Shown: in pieces, positions 23,801 through 42,055 of the stretch
Layout of the letters: every line of letters starts with the position of its first letter
Position numbering within the stretch: position 1 is the first letter of the stretch
Assembly (NCBI GenBank): GCA_943737045.1
Contig: CALSFV010000013.1
Coordinates: 1 to 64,000 of the forward strand
DNA: 64,000 bases
Direction: 5' to 3'
DNA from: Parapristionchus giblindavisi
Taxonomy: Eukaryota; Nematoda; Chromadorea; Rhabditida; Diplogasteridae
The notes under the pieces: model-generated
Database searches by the model: none
Told to the model about the DNA's origin: nothing
The model's input: the letters and a program-made list of their open reading frames with translations, nothing else
Translations under genes and position numbers: made by a program

Positions 23801-26800
23801 GGGTTTTCGAAATTTGAAAACTCGATTTTCACCGAAAAAAAATGGAGCGACCTAGGACCAATGTTAGTGTCGATTAATTATAAGTATAAAAAGACAACAA
23901 AAACAGACTATACGACGGTCCGGAGATCCGATCGCAAACTGATTTTTTTACCTCCTTAAAATATTCTAAAATTAATTAAAATTTTAAAACAAAAAAGTGC
24001 AGTCCAATTTTTGTCTCATCTTATAGAGCAAAAAATTCCGCGTCGAATGAGCGAAAAAATTGAAAAATCGAAAGATAACTATTTTGAGAAAAATGGACCT
24101 GAAGATGACCCGAAAATATTTTTGTTTTTGAAACCCCTCATGTTTGCACTCATATTGAAGAGCTCGTTGAGTAGAACAACTTTCATGTTGAACGTTATGT
24201 CTGAAACTCATGTACAAGAGAATTACATGAATTAAGATTTACTGGATCCTAATCGTTTAGATTGCTTGTATCTTGAGAACAAACGACTTTCATAGAATAC
24301 GACCAACATAAGAAATGATGTACTCGACGAGTTCTTTAAAATGAGTATAAACATGGCAAGGTTTCGACAATTTTTTTTTCATGACCACTTTAGAGACCAT
24401 GTTTTTCAGAATAGGGGCCGACAATTTTTTTTTCGTGAAACAGCTAATTAAGTGTGGATTTTTGAGTTCTACAATATAGGCGTAATCAATTTGTGCAAAA
24501 AAATATTTTACTTTCGTTTAACTCAAAATTGGGTGAACAACCGTGTGAATAAATAAAACTCATGTAATTCTCTTGTACACGAGTTTCAGACAAAACGTTC
24601 AACATGAAAGTTGTTCTACTCGACGAGCTCTTCAATATGAGTACAAACATGAGGAGTTTCGAAAACAAAAATATTTTCCGGTCATCTTCAGGTCCATTTT
24701 TCTCAAAATAGGTATCTTTCGATTTTTCATTTTTTTAGCTCATTCGACGCGGAATTTTTTGCTCTATAAGATGAGATAAAAATTGGACTGCACTTTTTTG
24801 TTTTAAAATTTTAATTAATTTTAGAATGTTTTAAGGAGGTAAAAAAATCAGTTTGCGATCGGATCTCCGGACCGTCGTATAGCCAGTTTTTGTTGTATAT
24901 TTATACCTATAATTAATCGACACTAACATTGGTCCTAGGTCGCTCCATTTTTTTTCGGTGAAAATCGAGTTTTCAAATTTCGAAAACCCGCCACATCTGT
25001 GTTTCAAGGAACCAGCCCAAATGAATACCCATTTTGTGATGGGGGCCCATGGGGGTATCCATAAAAAATTTTTGGGCCAAATCGGTGAGGTCGATGTCCG
25101 GCACTTCCTGGAATCTCACTGAGCCGGTGTCTTAATCAGTTATTTTCATTTACTGAAACTTGTTTCAACCCTTAAATGAACAATATTAGATGTACAAGTA
25201 TAGGTTTGCATGCACGTAAAATGTAAATTATTTAAAAGGAATATGTGTCAATGAAGAATGTCGATTCATTGATTAATTTTGTAGATTCCTTTCGTTGAAC
25301 AAACCAGAGGCAGAATACATAATGGAAGAGAAGAGTAGTGTTGTGTGCTGGCAACGATTACATGAGGTATACTGTAGTTGATGATCTATTGAATGGAAGA
25401 GGATACTGTATTATATTGATCTAGTCGGATATACAGTATGTATTAATTGATTTGGTAGATCATCGAGAGTCGAGCATCGGATATGGAAAAGGATACACAA
25501 TGGTGGATGGTCAAGAGGCAAGCGGTAAGTCTTTATTTTGTTATTCTCATTATTATTATTATTATTATTATAATTTTTCTTTTTCTTTTTATTATCATTA
25601 TTTAGGCAATACGTGAAGCTCTAACTCTTCTACTTGAACAACATCCACCATTATTGAGAGCTCTACTCGATACACATGATGCACTTATTGTATGTTTTAT
25701 TCTTTTTTGTATGTTTGATCATTATGGATTTCATGCTCATTTATTCTTTTGTTCTGTACATTGATGTTGTCCATATAAGTTCAATTAGTAACATATCTCA
25801 TCACCGGGCCTTGCAAAACCATTAACAATATATAATTGAATGCACAGCCATTCATTATTTGTTGTTTAATTAGCTTTCAACATTTGTCCTGGTCAATAAG
25901 TTATTATTTTTAACAGAAAAATGAAACAAATCATACGTGGGCGACATTGCCGCTAGCGGCAAGAACCCCCCCCCCCCCCCCCCCCCCGGTTTTGGCAGCC
26001 GATCCACCCGATTTCACTCAAAAATGAAAACGATTTATCCAAAATACACTCAACCATGACAATTTTGCAACCCACCCATCCGATTTTAATTTCCAGCGGC
26101 AAAGGTTGCCCACGTATGAAACAAATATATCCTAAAAATGATGTGTAGACTAACAGGTGATTATGCGTTTCACAATTCATTCAATTGCTTTCTCAATTAT
26201 ATGTTTTGATTGCCTTGATGAATAACTGCTTTATTCGCAATAAATATAATCCTTATCCCTTTGAGATATACTGTGGTCGTTTTTCATCAGTGGAAGCAGA
26301 ATTAGCGATAGGAATGCGTGAGAGTGATCTACGAGCATGGATGCAACATGTACAATTGGATACTAAACAGGTACTTGGAGGATTACTGTAATCGATATCC
26401 CTGATATACTGTATTTAGAGGATAATGAATCAATGATCACATATTTCAGTTGATGGAATTATGTAATCGTCCACTCGCCTTTCGACCACCGTATCTTGGA
26501 GGAAATCGATTGGGTATAATACTTATGGAATTGAGAAGAGAATTCATCCTACGAGGAGTATTCCCATCTACTCTTCCTGATCTCAATATTGGTACGGTAC
26601 TTCCATCATTATTGATTGATTGATCTATATACTGTATAGCGTTGTTGTGTTCAGGATCGGAGGCAATATTGGGTAGTGATTCACCAACAGAAGCGATGTT
26701 GACTGGAGTTCCCTTTGATGTGATGGCTTCTGAGAACTACACTGATATATTCATTAGTCAGTATTTCACATATATTTTGTTTATTCTTTTATTTTTCCCT

Positions 26801-28517
26801 TGTAAGGCATAGTTTCATTGAATATAGTTAAAGCTTTTCTTTTCCAGATGCATGTCTTCTCCTCGGGAAAGAGACGAAGAATCCAGATATTTTGGCAGCC
26901 GCTAACCGTCGTAAGTCTGAACCTCGTATGGTATCACTGGATGAGGAACAGATTACTGCCATCGTGGATGATATCGAGGCTATGGCTGGAAAGGTGTGAT
27001 AGTTAATACAAAATGTTTGATTGACTAACAGAAAGTTGTGACATGGATACGTCCCACTTAATAGATTGAATCGTACTCTCAAAATGAATTGTTATACGCA
27101 GATGATTGATGATTTCATTAAATATTCAACAACCTGATCATAATTTTTTTCGATATGATAAAGTTGAAGAAGTATAAATCGATATTGTTTGATCTTTAAT
27201 CTTACCATTACAGATAGATCACACATATATCTCTGAATGTGCTCCTGCTCATCTTCGTGGAGTATTCCTCACTATCATTGGTAGATTACGAAAGAAAATG
27301 GTTGAATCAGATCTTCAACAGGCTGAGATGAATTATGTTGCCAGAGAGGTACTGTAAGATCTGTTTGGATACTGTAGATGATCGTCATGTGAGTATATTC
27401 CTAGTATATCGATCGATTTCAGGTGTCACAGATGCAGTTTCAACGACGTAAACTGGAAGTATTCAAGATGGGACCACCTCGTAATGAAATGAATGGAGGA
27501 GGAGATATTGGAGGACCTCCAATGATGATTATTCAACCATCTAATGGAATGGTTTGGATTACTCATATTGTTTACCTCTTAAATTGATGAGTAGCAATAG
27601 ATTATTGGACCATAAAAGAAGAGAATTCATTGTGGCAAATAGGATAGAGTATTCATGTAACCATTGTGTGTACCTAATAAAGATTGATTGATTGATCTAT
27701 CGATTGATTGATCTATTGATATTCAGACTCATCTTCCTCCTCCTCCAATGATGTTAATGCATGGAATAAGAAGAGATCGTAGTCCAGGACGAAGAGCAAT
27801 GGCTGGAGGAGATAGAGATGGGTATATTGGTTGAGGTCATGAATATGACAATGGAATGGTTTAAATTGTAGTCATCATCGATATGATAATGGTCATCATG
27901 GACGACCAACTCTTCCTGGACCTGTGCTAAGAAGAAGATCACCAGAGAATAGAAAGGTACTTATAGAACTCATAGTTATTGAACAAATAGCTGTTGAATT
28001 CATGTGGCGAAAAAAATTATGGTGGGAATTCAAACGCCGATAAGAAGTGTTGTAATTATCCCTTTAATTTCATTTTGACTTCCGATAACATATTAAGACT
28101 ATTTGATTGTTTAAGGTTCGTGGTGATCTCATTCCATCCTCTACATCATCATCATCATCTCGTCGTCCTCTATCACCATCTTCATCTTCTCGTCGTCGTG
28201 ATTATGATAGAAGTCCATCATATAATAAGAGAAGACGATCACCATCTCCTACTCCTAATACTAATGAAGTCACGAAGACTGCCGTAGTGGAACCAACTAA
28301 ACCAAAGGTATCTTGATGGATTGAATAGAGAAGAGAAGATGGAGAAAGATAATAGAGGAGAGATGTTCATACTCTTTCTCTCATAAGTGAATATGGTGAT
28401 AGAGTAGACAAAGACTATACAATAATTATATATTGGTAATGTTATCAGGTGAAAGTACCACGACCAGCAGATGAAGAATTATCCGATGGAGAAATTCTAT
28501 CGTCTGATGAAGATTGA
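17870..28517 (+). CDS. Triple NADAR-domain protein with RS-rich tail
   Basis: About 27 exons: 17870-17872, 17950-18035, 20295-20400, 20696-20828, 21037-21143, 21277-21368, 21498-21543, 21704-21808, 22067-22176, 22276-22366, 22418-22559, 22840-22946, 23069-23179, 23464-23630, 25285-25366, 25459-25524, 25606-25689, 26266-26370, 26450-26591, 26655-26756, 26848-26993, 27214-27348, 27423-27551, 27727-27821, 27872-27956, 28116-28307, 28449-28517. They sum to an open frame of about 945 residues. NADAR (YbiA-like) domains act on ADP-ribose derivatives; some family members remove ADP-ribose from DNA guanine. The central domain (about 227-405) keeps LSNYFP, SVEHY (E251) and GNKTGLLLMELR. The N-terminal (about 10-190) and third (about 430-615) repeats keep the scaffold (NQLGYFLMWLR, GNRLGIILMELR), but the Glu position is Asn35 and Ala460. 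Residues 860-923 are Ser/Arg-rich (SRRRDYDRSPS), suggesting a nuclear or RNA-linked protein. Family call firm; function inferred. Confidence 0.8.
18520..18840 (+). repeat. Direct repeat of about 90 bp
   Basis: A segment containing CTCAATTCTGAATATTTT, GATTTCCTTTTT and ACTCGATAAAGAATAGGGGC occurs at about 18,575-18,645 and again at about 18,760-18,832, with GTTACGGTGAGGATCCAGTT-like variants before each. Confidence 0.8.
19173..19598 (-). pseudogene. Two-exon gene fragment inside NADAR intron
   Basis: On the minus strand an exon at 19598-19520 (ends in KLSHGYE, then a GT donor) joins in frame to 19413-19173 after a TTTAAG acceptor. The joined product contains STPAFERRWLANYQ, DGSGLGYSDGRAM and ESDLEEILARFF and ends at a stop. 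The balanced composition, real codon-like usage and frame-compatible splice sites set it apart from the low-complexity frames around it. No start exon is visible. It lies between the putative TIRs at 18,109 and 20,187, so it could be a captured host fragment or a small nested gene. I do not recognise the family. Confidence 0.4.
23649..25131. mobile_element. TTAA foldback element (CACCGGCTCAGTAAGAT TIR)
   Basis: 1,483 bp, flanked by TTAA on both sides (23,645-48 and 25,132-35). It starts GACACCGGCTCAGTAAGAT and ends with its near-complement, and the two halves are inverted copies of each other for about 600 bp each. It sits in the intron between NADAR exons 14 and 15. Related in terminal sequence to the element at 45,465. 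Non-coding; the apparent frames are mirrored arm sequence. Confidence 0.9.
25932..26118. mobile_element. hAT-like MITE with C22 tract
   Basis: 187 bp with terminal inverted repeats CATACGTGGGC / GCCCACGTATG and a perfect 8 bp duplication AAACAAAT (25,924-31 and 26,119-26), the target length typical of the hAT superfamily. It contains an uninterrupted 22-base C run (25,966-25,987). Its GGCAA...GCCCACGTATG end is echoed near 19,990-20,010, beside another C-rich run. Confidence 0.85.
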
Positions 28518-30112
28518 GATCATTACGGTAAGTGTATCATACGGTATTGCTTGGTCAATCAATAATTACTTTATCCTAGGGTCTTCTACAGTAAGTGCTT
28601 AGCATGTTCGATACAAATATATAATATATATCTTAGATAGTATTCCGTTTGAGATCTGTTTTGCATGCATGTAATGATTGATCTATTGTCTAGTATTTAT
28701 TTATTGATTTGTCAAATTAGCTCATATCGTGACCATAATGCCCCGTATTTTAGCAGCTCTTTGTTAGTTTTCAATATCAATCAACAACCTTCTATGATCT
28801 AATCTACCGTATCTCTGGTACTCTACTGATTATTGATTGATTATCTATCCTCAAATGCTTTCTGATGCATTTCTCCACGAAATTCTCTATTCTTTTGTTT
28901 CATGAGAATCGATATCTCGTTGTTTCTTCATGTCCCAGATCTACCTACAGTAGTCTAAACAAGTTGTCAATCATAATCAATAAATATTTATTATTTTCAA
29001 TCTTTATCTGCATTGTGACATTGTCGTTAATTGTTGTTCTGCTACTTGTTTCTCTATTCCCATTAATTCTAGATTTATCGATCAATAATCTCATCCCTGA
29101 TTATCGATTATCTTTGTGTGTTTCTCTACGGGTTTCTTTTGTTTTGCACCTTACATTTTGTATCACTTCATCATTTTCTTGATCTTCTTATTCAATCGTA
29201 CAACTAATTTGATAAATTTTGAGATCATTTTTTTTGTTTTCTCGTCATTGTAAAGAATTCATACACTTAATAGATGAATATATTAAAGAGATGTGTTTTT
29301 TGGGATATGAAGATGACGGTTCATACAGGATTTTGTTTCATTTATCAACTTTGAAACTGTTTGGTACAGAGTTTATTGGTTACTGGATTGATTGACCTTT
29401 ATTCTCCTTATCACTAGTCTTATCATTGACTATCACCATGGGATACTATGAAGTGACCCCTTCCCTATTGTAAACATAGATAATCATTATCGTTTTATCA
29501 TTCACTCCAATAGAGTATCATACACCATTACTACACTATTCATTCTAAAGAATGTTTACACGCTACAAGCACTTCATCACCAATCCAACTTTTTTTGTCT
29601 CGAATGTATTTTTCGAATAAAAAAACATTAAAAAGTTACAATATCTCATTATACATATTCAATTGTATTGATTTATATTAAACAACTAGGTTATAACCAA
29701 TGTATGTTCCACATGTCCAAGTGTCTCTTCTCTCTATCTCTAACTACTCTCTCATATTCATATACACTCTATCTATCACTCATCTCCTCTCTAACCTCAC
29801 ACGAGAGTATTTGTGTCTGTCTATGTTTCAACTCTCTTCATCTTTCTTATTTCTATTTAATTCTTCTATGCTTCTCTTTCGTTGAAACAACATAAACAAA
29901 ACTCATGAAAAGAAAACAGAGAAAAGAAATGAATGAACTCAATTTGTATCCGTTCTTGAGTTTCTTTCTGACAATGAACATAATTTATTTAAATTTGTCA
30001 AGAGCTAAATTAAATTTATTATCGTCCCTAACTCACATTTTCACTCATATTGAAATTGATGTAATTTGCTTCCGACTGAAAGATTTATAATATTTGATTA
30101 TCTGAATTGAAG
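28518..30112. other. Intergenic, no gene recognised
   Basis: AT-rich spacer between the NADAR gene and the first esterase. The open frame at 28,865-29,182 is hydrophobic by T-richness and has no family resemblance. 29,700-29,890 is CT-rich. Confidence 0.6.
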
Positions 30113-33390
<3,278 letters not shown>

Positions 33391-34293
33391 TTTATTGATT
33401 AGATATCAATTATGTACATTTCTATGTCATTCCTCGCATACATATTTCGGGATAAAATTAGGCATTTCAATTATTTAAAAAATAATCATTTCCATAGGAT
33501 TTATGTTGTTCATACATGAAATGTGAATTATGAAATTGTTCATGAACAATTGTTGAATTGTGAAATGAGCCATGGGCTTACAATGCCACCTCATCTTTGT
33601 ATATATCTTCTGTTATTGAGTCAAAGATCAATAAAGTATGACGAATGAGTATTAAAGCCTCTGAATGATAAAAAGGAAAGAATTGATAAGGAAAAAAGAG
33701 ACGAAGTGATACTAGTCATAGGTATTCAATTCAGCACAATTATTTTATTTCTTTTTCATATGGAGCTTTTAACACTTTTAACACTATGTGTTTTCAAATC
33801 TTTGAAATAAACAATATTTTCTAATATTAAAATAGTATTTGTATCAAAATGAGCACTTTTCAAAGTCCGAATGATGAATTTGTGTTACTCTGTACCGATT
33901 CTATGTTCAGATGTATCCAAAATCTCCATTGCAAATTGTATCAGATTAAGTGCGAAATGTATCTATTTTGTTTCCCAGACAACCAGTAAAACAAGTTTAC
34001 CTTGCACTTTTTCCAAAATGTTTGCTACACTCCAAAATTTCATTTGATATTTCGTTGTTCTAGTATATACACATCTTGTAAATCCTTTATGTTCCATATT
34101 TACCATTCACAAACTGTTATCGAGCAACAAAGGTACACGAAATCTCTTTATGAAGTTGTTCTTTATGAAGTTGCATGGCGTCTGAGTACTTTTTGTTTGT
34201 TTGCTTTCCTGATATAAACTTTACTTTGTTTATTTAATCATCGTCCAATTCTCTTTATCAGTTGAAATCAATCAAACAAGCTTATTTGAGTAA
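33391..34293. other. Intergenic, no gene recognised
   Basis: AT-rich spacer between esterases 1 and 2. AATAAA occurs at about 33,630, downstream of esterase 1, as a possible polyadenylation signal. A 71-codon frame at 34,002-34,217 has no recognisable features. Confidence 0.6.
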
Positions 34294-37135
<2,842 letters not shown>

Positions 37136-37251
37136 TGAAATTCTACGATAATTGTTTTTTATTGGAGTGAAATTGTACAGTTAAAGTGTATTATTGTTCA
37201 GTGGATCACAATTTTAATCGATAGATAAATAACTTGCACCATTATGTTCAT

Positions 37252-37550
37252 TCATTCATATTTGTAATGTTCTAAGGCAGAGGATTCTTTGTTTCGCACA
37301 CGGCTGTTCAGTGCTCCAAACCCGTCTGGCCTCCGCCGCACTCTTTATTACTAGTATAAATACAAAGTCTTCTATCAGTAGCATCGGGCAGGTCCGGAGG
37401 TGGTGGATAATCAACACAAATCGAATCGAATCACACACAAATAAAGATACAGATAAGCCGAGCTTACCACCACCGACACTTGACCGCCCCCTTTTGTATT
37501 GTTGCAATTGTATCAATCATACTTCATTTTAATAAATTCATTTATTTTTT
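37252..37550. repeat. Duplicated GC-richer spacer, copy 1
   Basis: Matches 41,785-42,051. Shared blocks are CCAAACCCGTCTGGCCTCCG, CGGGCAGGTCCGGAGGTGG (37,386 on) and TTGCAATTGTATCAATCAT. It lies just 3' of copy A; the second copy lies just 3' of copy B beyond a foldback insertion. It marks one edge of the tandem duplication. No coding frame is conserved between the copies. It could hold a 3'-end or regulatory element, or an old repeat. Confidence 0.75.
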
Positions 37551-37585
37551 TCTTTAAATAAATACGAAATACATGATCATGAATT

Positions 37586-40500
37586 TCATTTTCTCTTCTG
37601 TAATATATCCTCCACTTGCTGGGGTCGACCCTGGAATAAGAATTCTTCTCAAATTTGCTCAATCCAAATAAATTATTGATTACCTCGAAGTAACGTTCTC
37701 TCATATAAGGTTCATTAGAAGTGAATACATAATGATTACAATATGTCGGTCCAGAAACTGGTTCCCATTTAACCGGAAGTTCCGTACGGTTCTCATCACG
37801 ACCATTTGGGTTACTGTAATCGAATTATCGTATCGAGACTAATAAATAGTTTGAATTACCCGTATTTGGCAAAGTTAGTGAATGCTGTAGAGAATAAATT
37901 TTCTACATGACTGTCTTTATGTTTCAAATATAATCCACTGAATATACTCTTTCTAAAGAGATAAGTCAATTCTGAACTGTGAGAAGCATCTGGAAATACT
38001 TTTTATCAATTATCGTGTTTATATTTATAGTTCTAGATACGTATTAATGTCCTATATCCTTCACTATATTATGACAGTCGGAACCGTTCATATTTATTTA
38101 GTATGACAAATTACTTTTGAGTAAACAATACCATGTTTTGGTATGACAAATCTCATAAATCCGAGATTCATTACATTGAAATGTTCGAATACGTATAGAT
38201 AGAATGGAGAATCTCAATATAATAGTGTATTATTATGTTAATGCCAATCGATATTACCTGGATGAGTTTCGATGTTGTTTTGTGCAAGACAAAGAAGAGG
38301 CACGGTCATGAAATAGTCCGAGTTTATCTTAAAATCAATAAATTATTGGAAGATGTTGATTTACGTATGAGATAATACAAGAAGTATATATGGAGAGTTA
38401 ACAAATAATATTTTTACTCTCGTGAGCAGGTGTTTGTATATGTCAAGTTATCTTTGTATATCGATTTCTCGGTTGTTTTCGTTTTATAATACCAACAAAT
38501 TATGTCGAGGCAAAATTAGTTAAAGTTTGCTTTTCTGATTTTCAACATTTATTAATAGAATGCAAAAATAAAAGCAATAACCTCAATCAACGCCTGGACT
38601 AATTGTTTCTTCTTCAAATCAAAATCTCCAAAGTATCTCTCACTTAGTTTTTGCTGAAAAATACATTTAGTTTATTCAATGAAATCATCATTAGTACTAA
38701 TTAATTACTGTATTTCCAACTCTGTCGATATTAACTAGAAACACAGACAAAACATAGGAAAATAAAGATATTTATGTTTTCATAAACAAGCATTATCAAA
38801 AATAATGGTAATAATAATTCACCTTAATTTGTTGATCTCCTGATTTAACGAAATGGTCAATTGCCCAGTTAAATTCATCAACTGTGCCCTTCTTACCGAT
38901 TACTTAATTTTACATTATCAATTAATATTATTAAAATATGAACGAACTGAAAAATGCTCCTTCTTCTTTTGTTAAACCTGTAAGTATCGGCTTTGGAGGT
39001 GCTTCTTTTCTTAGTTCTTCAAAGGATTTCGGGAAGAAATCTCCATCCATGACTGGAGTAGTTTCTGAAATTGTAGCTTAATCTTTGATCTTTGTTCCTT
39101 CATCTTTGTTCTTTGATGTCTAATCACTGACCAAAATCCACAGCTTCATCTTTTTCATTCTGTTTAAAACAATTGACGCCGAACTTGTCAGCATTAACTA
39201 CTCGAAGTTTTTCAATCAACTGGAAAGATCAAAGATCAAACTACAAGTTTCCAAGTTTAAAGATCGAAGATGAAACCTCTTCGCTGTTCTTATAATCAGT
39301 AATTCCAAGTAATCGTGCTTTCTTCTTACATTGTTCAACCATATTTGATGAGAAAGCCCATGGACAATATGCATTACCAGCCATTGGAATTGATTTATGG
39401 AAGAGTCCTGAAGGGAAGAAGTTCAGGTTACGGTAGATTTCATTATACAATTAACCATTTGAATGAGGACTTAATTGGAGTAAATCGACACTGGCACCAC
39501 CTGCACTCTGTCCAAACAATGTAACATTGTCCTGAGATCAAAGATCGAAAATAATGAATACCAAAAGATCAAAGATCAAACCTTGTTACCACCAAATGAT
39601 TCAATATTCTTCTGAATCCATTTGAGAGCCTCGGTTTGATCCCAAAGACCGAGATTACCAGGGCATACTGAATCACCTGAATAATAAAAATAAATATACT
39701 TTATGCGGTGCAAAAGTAAAGTATAATTTCTGATAAATTATTTGATGGGTAGTGGAGTTAATAAGATAAATGTATTGTATTGTATTGTATTGTGGAGTTA
39801 AATACAATGCTACTCCTACAAAGACGGTAATGAAGCGATGGATTTTCGGAAAGATTTGACAGAAGGACATGATATTATTATTAAGCTGATTCCAAGAGTT
39901 GACTACACGATTAGAAATGAAATTGGCAAAGCGGATGGATTTAAAAATAGTATTTTTATATTTTAATGTATAAAGGGTGATCGAGTTTCATATATACAGT
40001 TGTGTTGATTGAATATGAAAAAAACAAATCTCGACTGACAATCTCTTCATGAAATATTCTCTATCGTTTCTCTTACCGATCTCACCATAATATTTCTTTC
40101 AAACATTCGATGGAAAAGTTAGAAATGGGTAGGAGAACACTATATTTTGAGAATTTTCTCGAACAAAAATTCGACAAAAAGTTGCGAAATATATTTGGTC
40201 AGAAATTTTGACAGATTGAACGGACTGAGAGATAATGAGTAGATTATAGATGTTCATAATTGTAGAGACTAACCAGTAGTGAAGAATCCAAGATAAGATA
40301 ATCGATATTGAATAGTGACCACAATGACATCTCGTGATACATAAAAAGATCAAAGATCAAAATACCACAAATTCGTTCAAAATACAAACCAAATTCTGGC
40401 ATATTCCAATATCCCCATGTGCTTGTGCATCTCCCATGAGAAAACCACCGCCGTGAATGTAAACCATTACAGGGAAACCTGCAGTTTGATCTTTGATCCT

Positions 40501-40998
40501 TGATCTTTCTATAGTCACCGACCTTTTTTCGGAGGAGTCCAACAAGGAGTAAATACATTCAGATAAAGACAATCTTCTGACGTTTTAACTTTCTGAAATA
40601 ACAAATTGATCTTTAATCTTTGATCTTTGATCTTTGATTTATTACCCAAAGTCTTTCAATGAAGATGACCGGTCTTTGTATACTTCGACAATTCCAATTC
40701 TTCGTGTATAATATACCTTCCCAAGAATCAGGAGGTTCAGGTTTCTGTTTTTGAAAGAATATCAAAATAAAATAAAATACAAAGAATGCTAACTTTGAAA
40801 CGTAACGGACCGATGGGTGGCTTAGCAAATGGTATACCCTGTAAGGGAAAAAATGAAATAATAGTCGTATAAATAATGGTAAATAACCTGGAATGCATCA
40901 ACTTGTCTATCTCCTTTATAGATTAATCTTCTTCCGATAACTTTTCCATTCTCTGTTTCAACTATTCGAGAATCAGGATATGATATCAAGTTTCCCAT
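37586..40998 (-). CDS. Carboxylesterase copy A (one lost splice acceptor)
   Basis: Minus-strand paralogue of esterase 2. Exons from 5' to 3': 40998-40888, 40838-40794, 40744-40646, 40592-40523, 40478-40390, 40340-40274, 39676-39582, 39531-39456, 39407-39277, 39219-39132, 39064-38948, 38902-38823, 38653-38582, 38327-38258, 38212-38132, 37989-37860, 37813-37684, 37630-37586. They total 532 codons. [14 protein letters not shown] and [12 protein letters not shown] retain the triad. Starts MGNLIS without a signal peptide. The whole frame is open, but intron 5 ends in AT instead of AG directly before exon 6 (position 40,341-40,342), so normal splicing there should fail. Either it is a very young pseudogene or it uses an unusual acceptor. 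Copy B shares the defect. Confidence 0.75.
39069..39113 (+). repeat. Degenerate intronic TTTGATC run
   Basis: ATCTTTGATCTTTG followed by drifted CATCTTTGTTCTTTGATG copies in a copy A intron. The equivalent lies at about 44,705-44,750 in copy B. Confidence 0.85.
40485..40640 (+). repeat. Two intronic TTTGATC runs in copy A
   Basis: Runs at 40,485-40,509 and 40,606-40,640 lie in the introns flanking exon 4, the same two introns that carry runs in esterase 2 and copy B. Confidence 0.9.
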
Positions 40999-41784
40999 TC
41001 TCTCGAATTGTCTAAAATACTTTCGATCGATAAAACGACTTTAGAGTTACAAATAAACAAGCATAAAAGTAACAGGATAAAAGAAAAAAGTGAATAAATG
41101 TGTCATGAGAATGAGATAGAATCAGCATTATTCTATACATATATTCTATACATATACACATATATGTCAGTTACAGCTGAAAATAATATATTAATATATT
41201 GTGACTGAAAAGATATCAACACATCAATAAAATATTTTAGTATGGAAAAAATTGTGTTGACACAGAAATATTTCATGCAATATTGATTCTAATGTAAAAG
41301 AACGTTTTGATCTGAAAGTAGTCAAGTTATGATAAACAATATTGAAGCGTTTACATATTTTTTTTAAACATACCAATTTAGCACGTCTTTAACCAGTCAT
41401 TATCGCAATCGGCATATTTAAGAAATGCGTGAAAATTCGTGTAATTTTGTTTGGTTATAGCAATCGCACGAGATTAATCCAAACATGGATTTCGGACGAT
41501 GTTTTATTTGGTTTGAAACTTTTAAAAGTGAGCATTAACAGTATTCTGACGACGATGAATAAACGGCCTCTTCGACATCCAATTGATCTAATTTTCACAT
41601 GGATATCTTGATTTTTTTGAATAATGAATCTCATTGTCAGCTATAGCTAAATTCTATAGTTGATGGATATTAACATAGATGATTCTCTTTATTATAATAG
41701 ATTGTTCAATTGCTGGTAATTCTCTAATATATTAATGAATCCACAAGCTTTATGAACAACTTCATCATTCAAGTTCATTCATTC
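40999..41784. other. Upstream region of copy A; no gene
   Basis: 40,999-41,345 is repeated almost exactly at 49,345-49,690 upstream of copy B and so belongs to the duplicated unit; it probably holds the promoter. 41,346-41,784 is unique AT-rich sequence with a 60-codon frame of no evident meaning. Confidence 0.65.
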
Positions 41785-42051
41785 ATATTTGTGATGTGCA
41801 GCGGCAGAGGATTGTTTGTTTTTCACTCGGCTGTCCAGTGCACCAAACCCGTCTGGCCTCCGCCACACACTTTACTAGTACTATAAATACAAAGTAGTCA
41901 ATTAATGGCGTTGGGCAGGTCCGGAGGTGGTGGATAATCAAATGCCAAAGTCCTTCCACCGCCGACTCTTTGACCGCTCCTTTTGTTAATTCGTTGTTGT
42001 AATTGCATCAATCATACTTAATTTTATAAGATTCATTTATTTTTACTGTGA
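41785..42051. repeat. Duplicated GC-richer spacer, copy 2
   Basis: Second copy of the spacer at 37,252-37,550, diverged by scattered substitutions and short indels. It is separated from copy B's 3' end by the foldback element that follows. Confidence 0.75.
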
Positions 42052-42055
42052 ATAT

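Noticed and set aside
23984..24779. Several 60-77 codon frames in the NADAR intron
   Set aside because: They are arm sequences of the TTAA foldback element read in both directions.
28865..29182. 105-codon hydrophobic frame between NADAR and esterase genes
   Set aside because: Hydrophobicity comes from T-richness; there is no conserved motif or exon partner.
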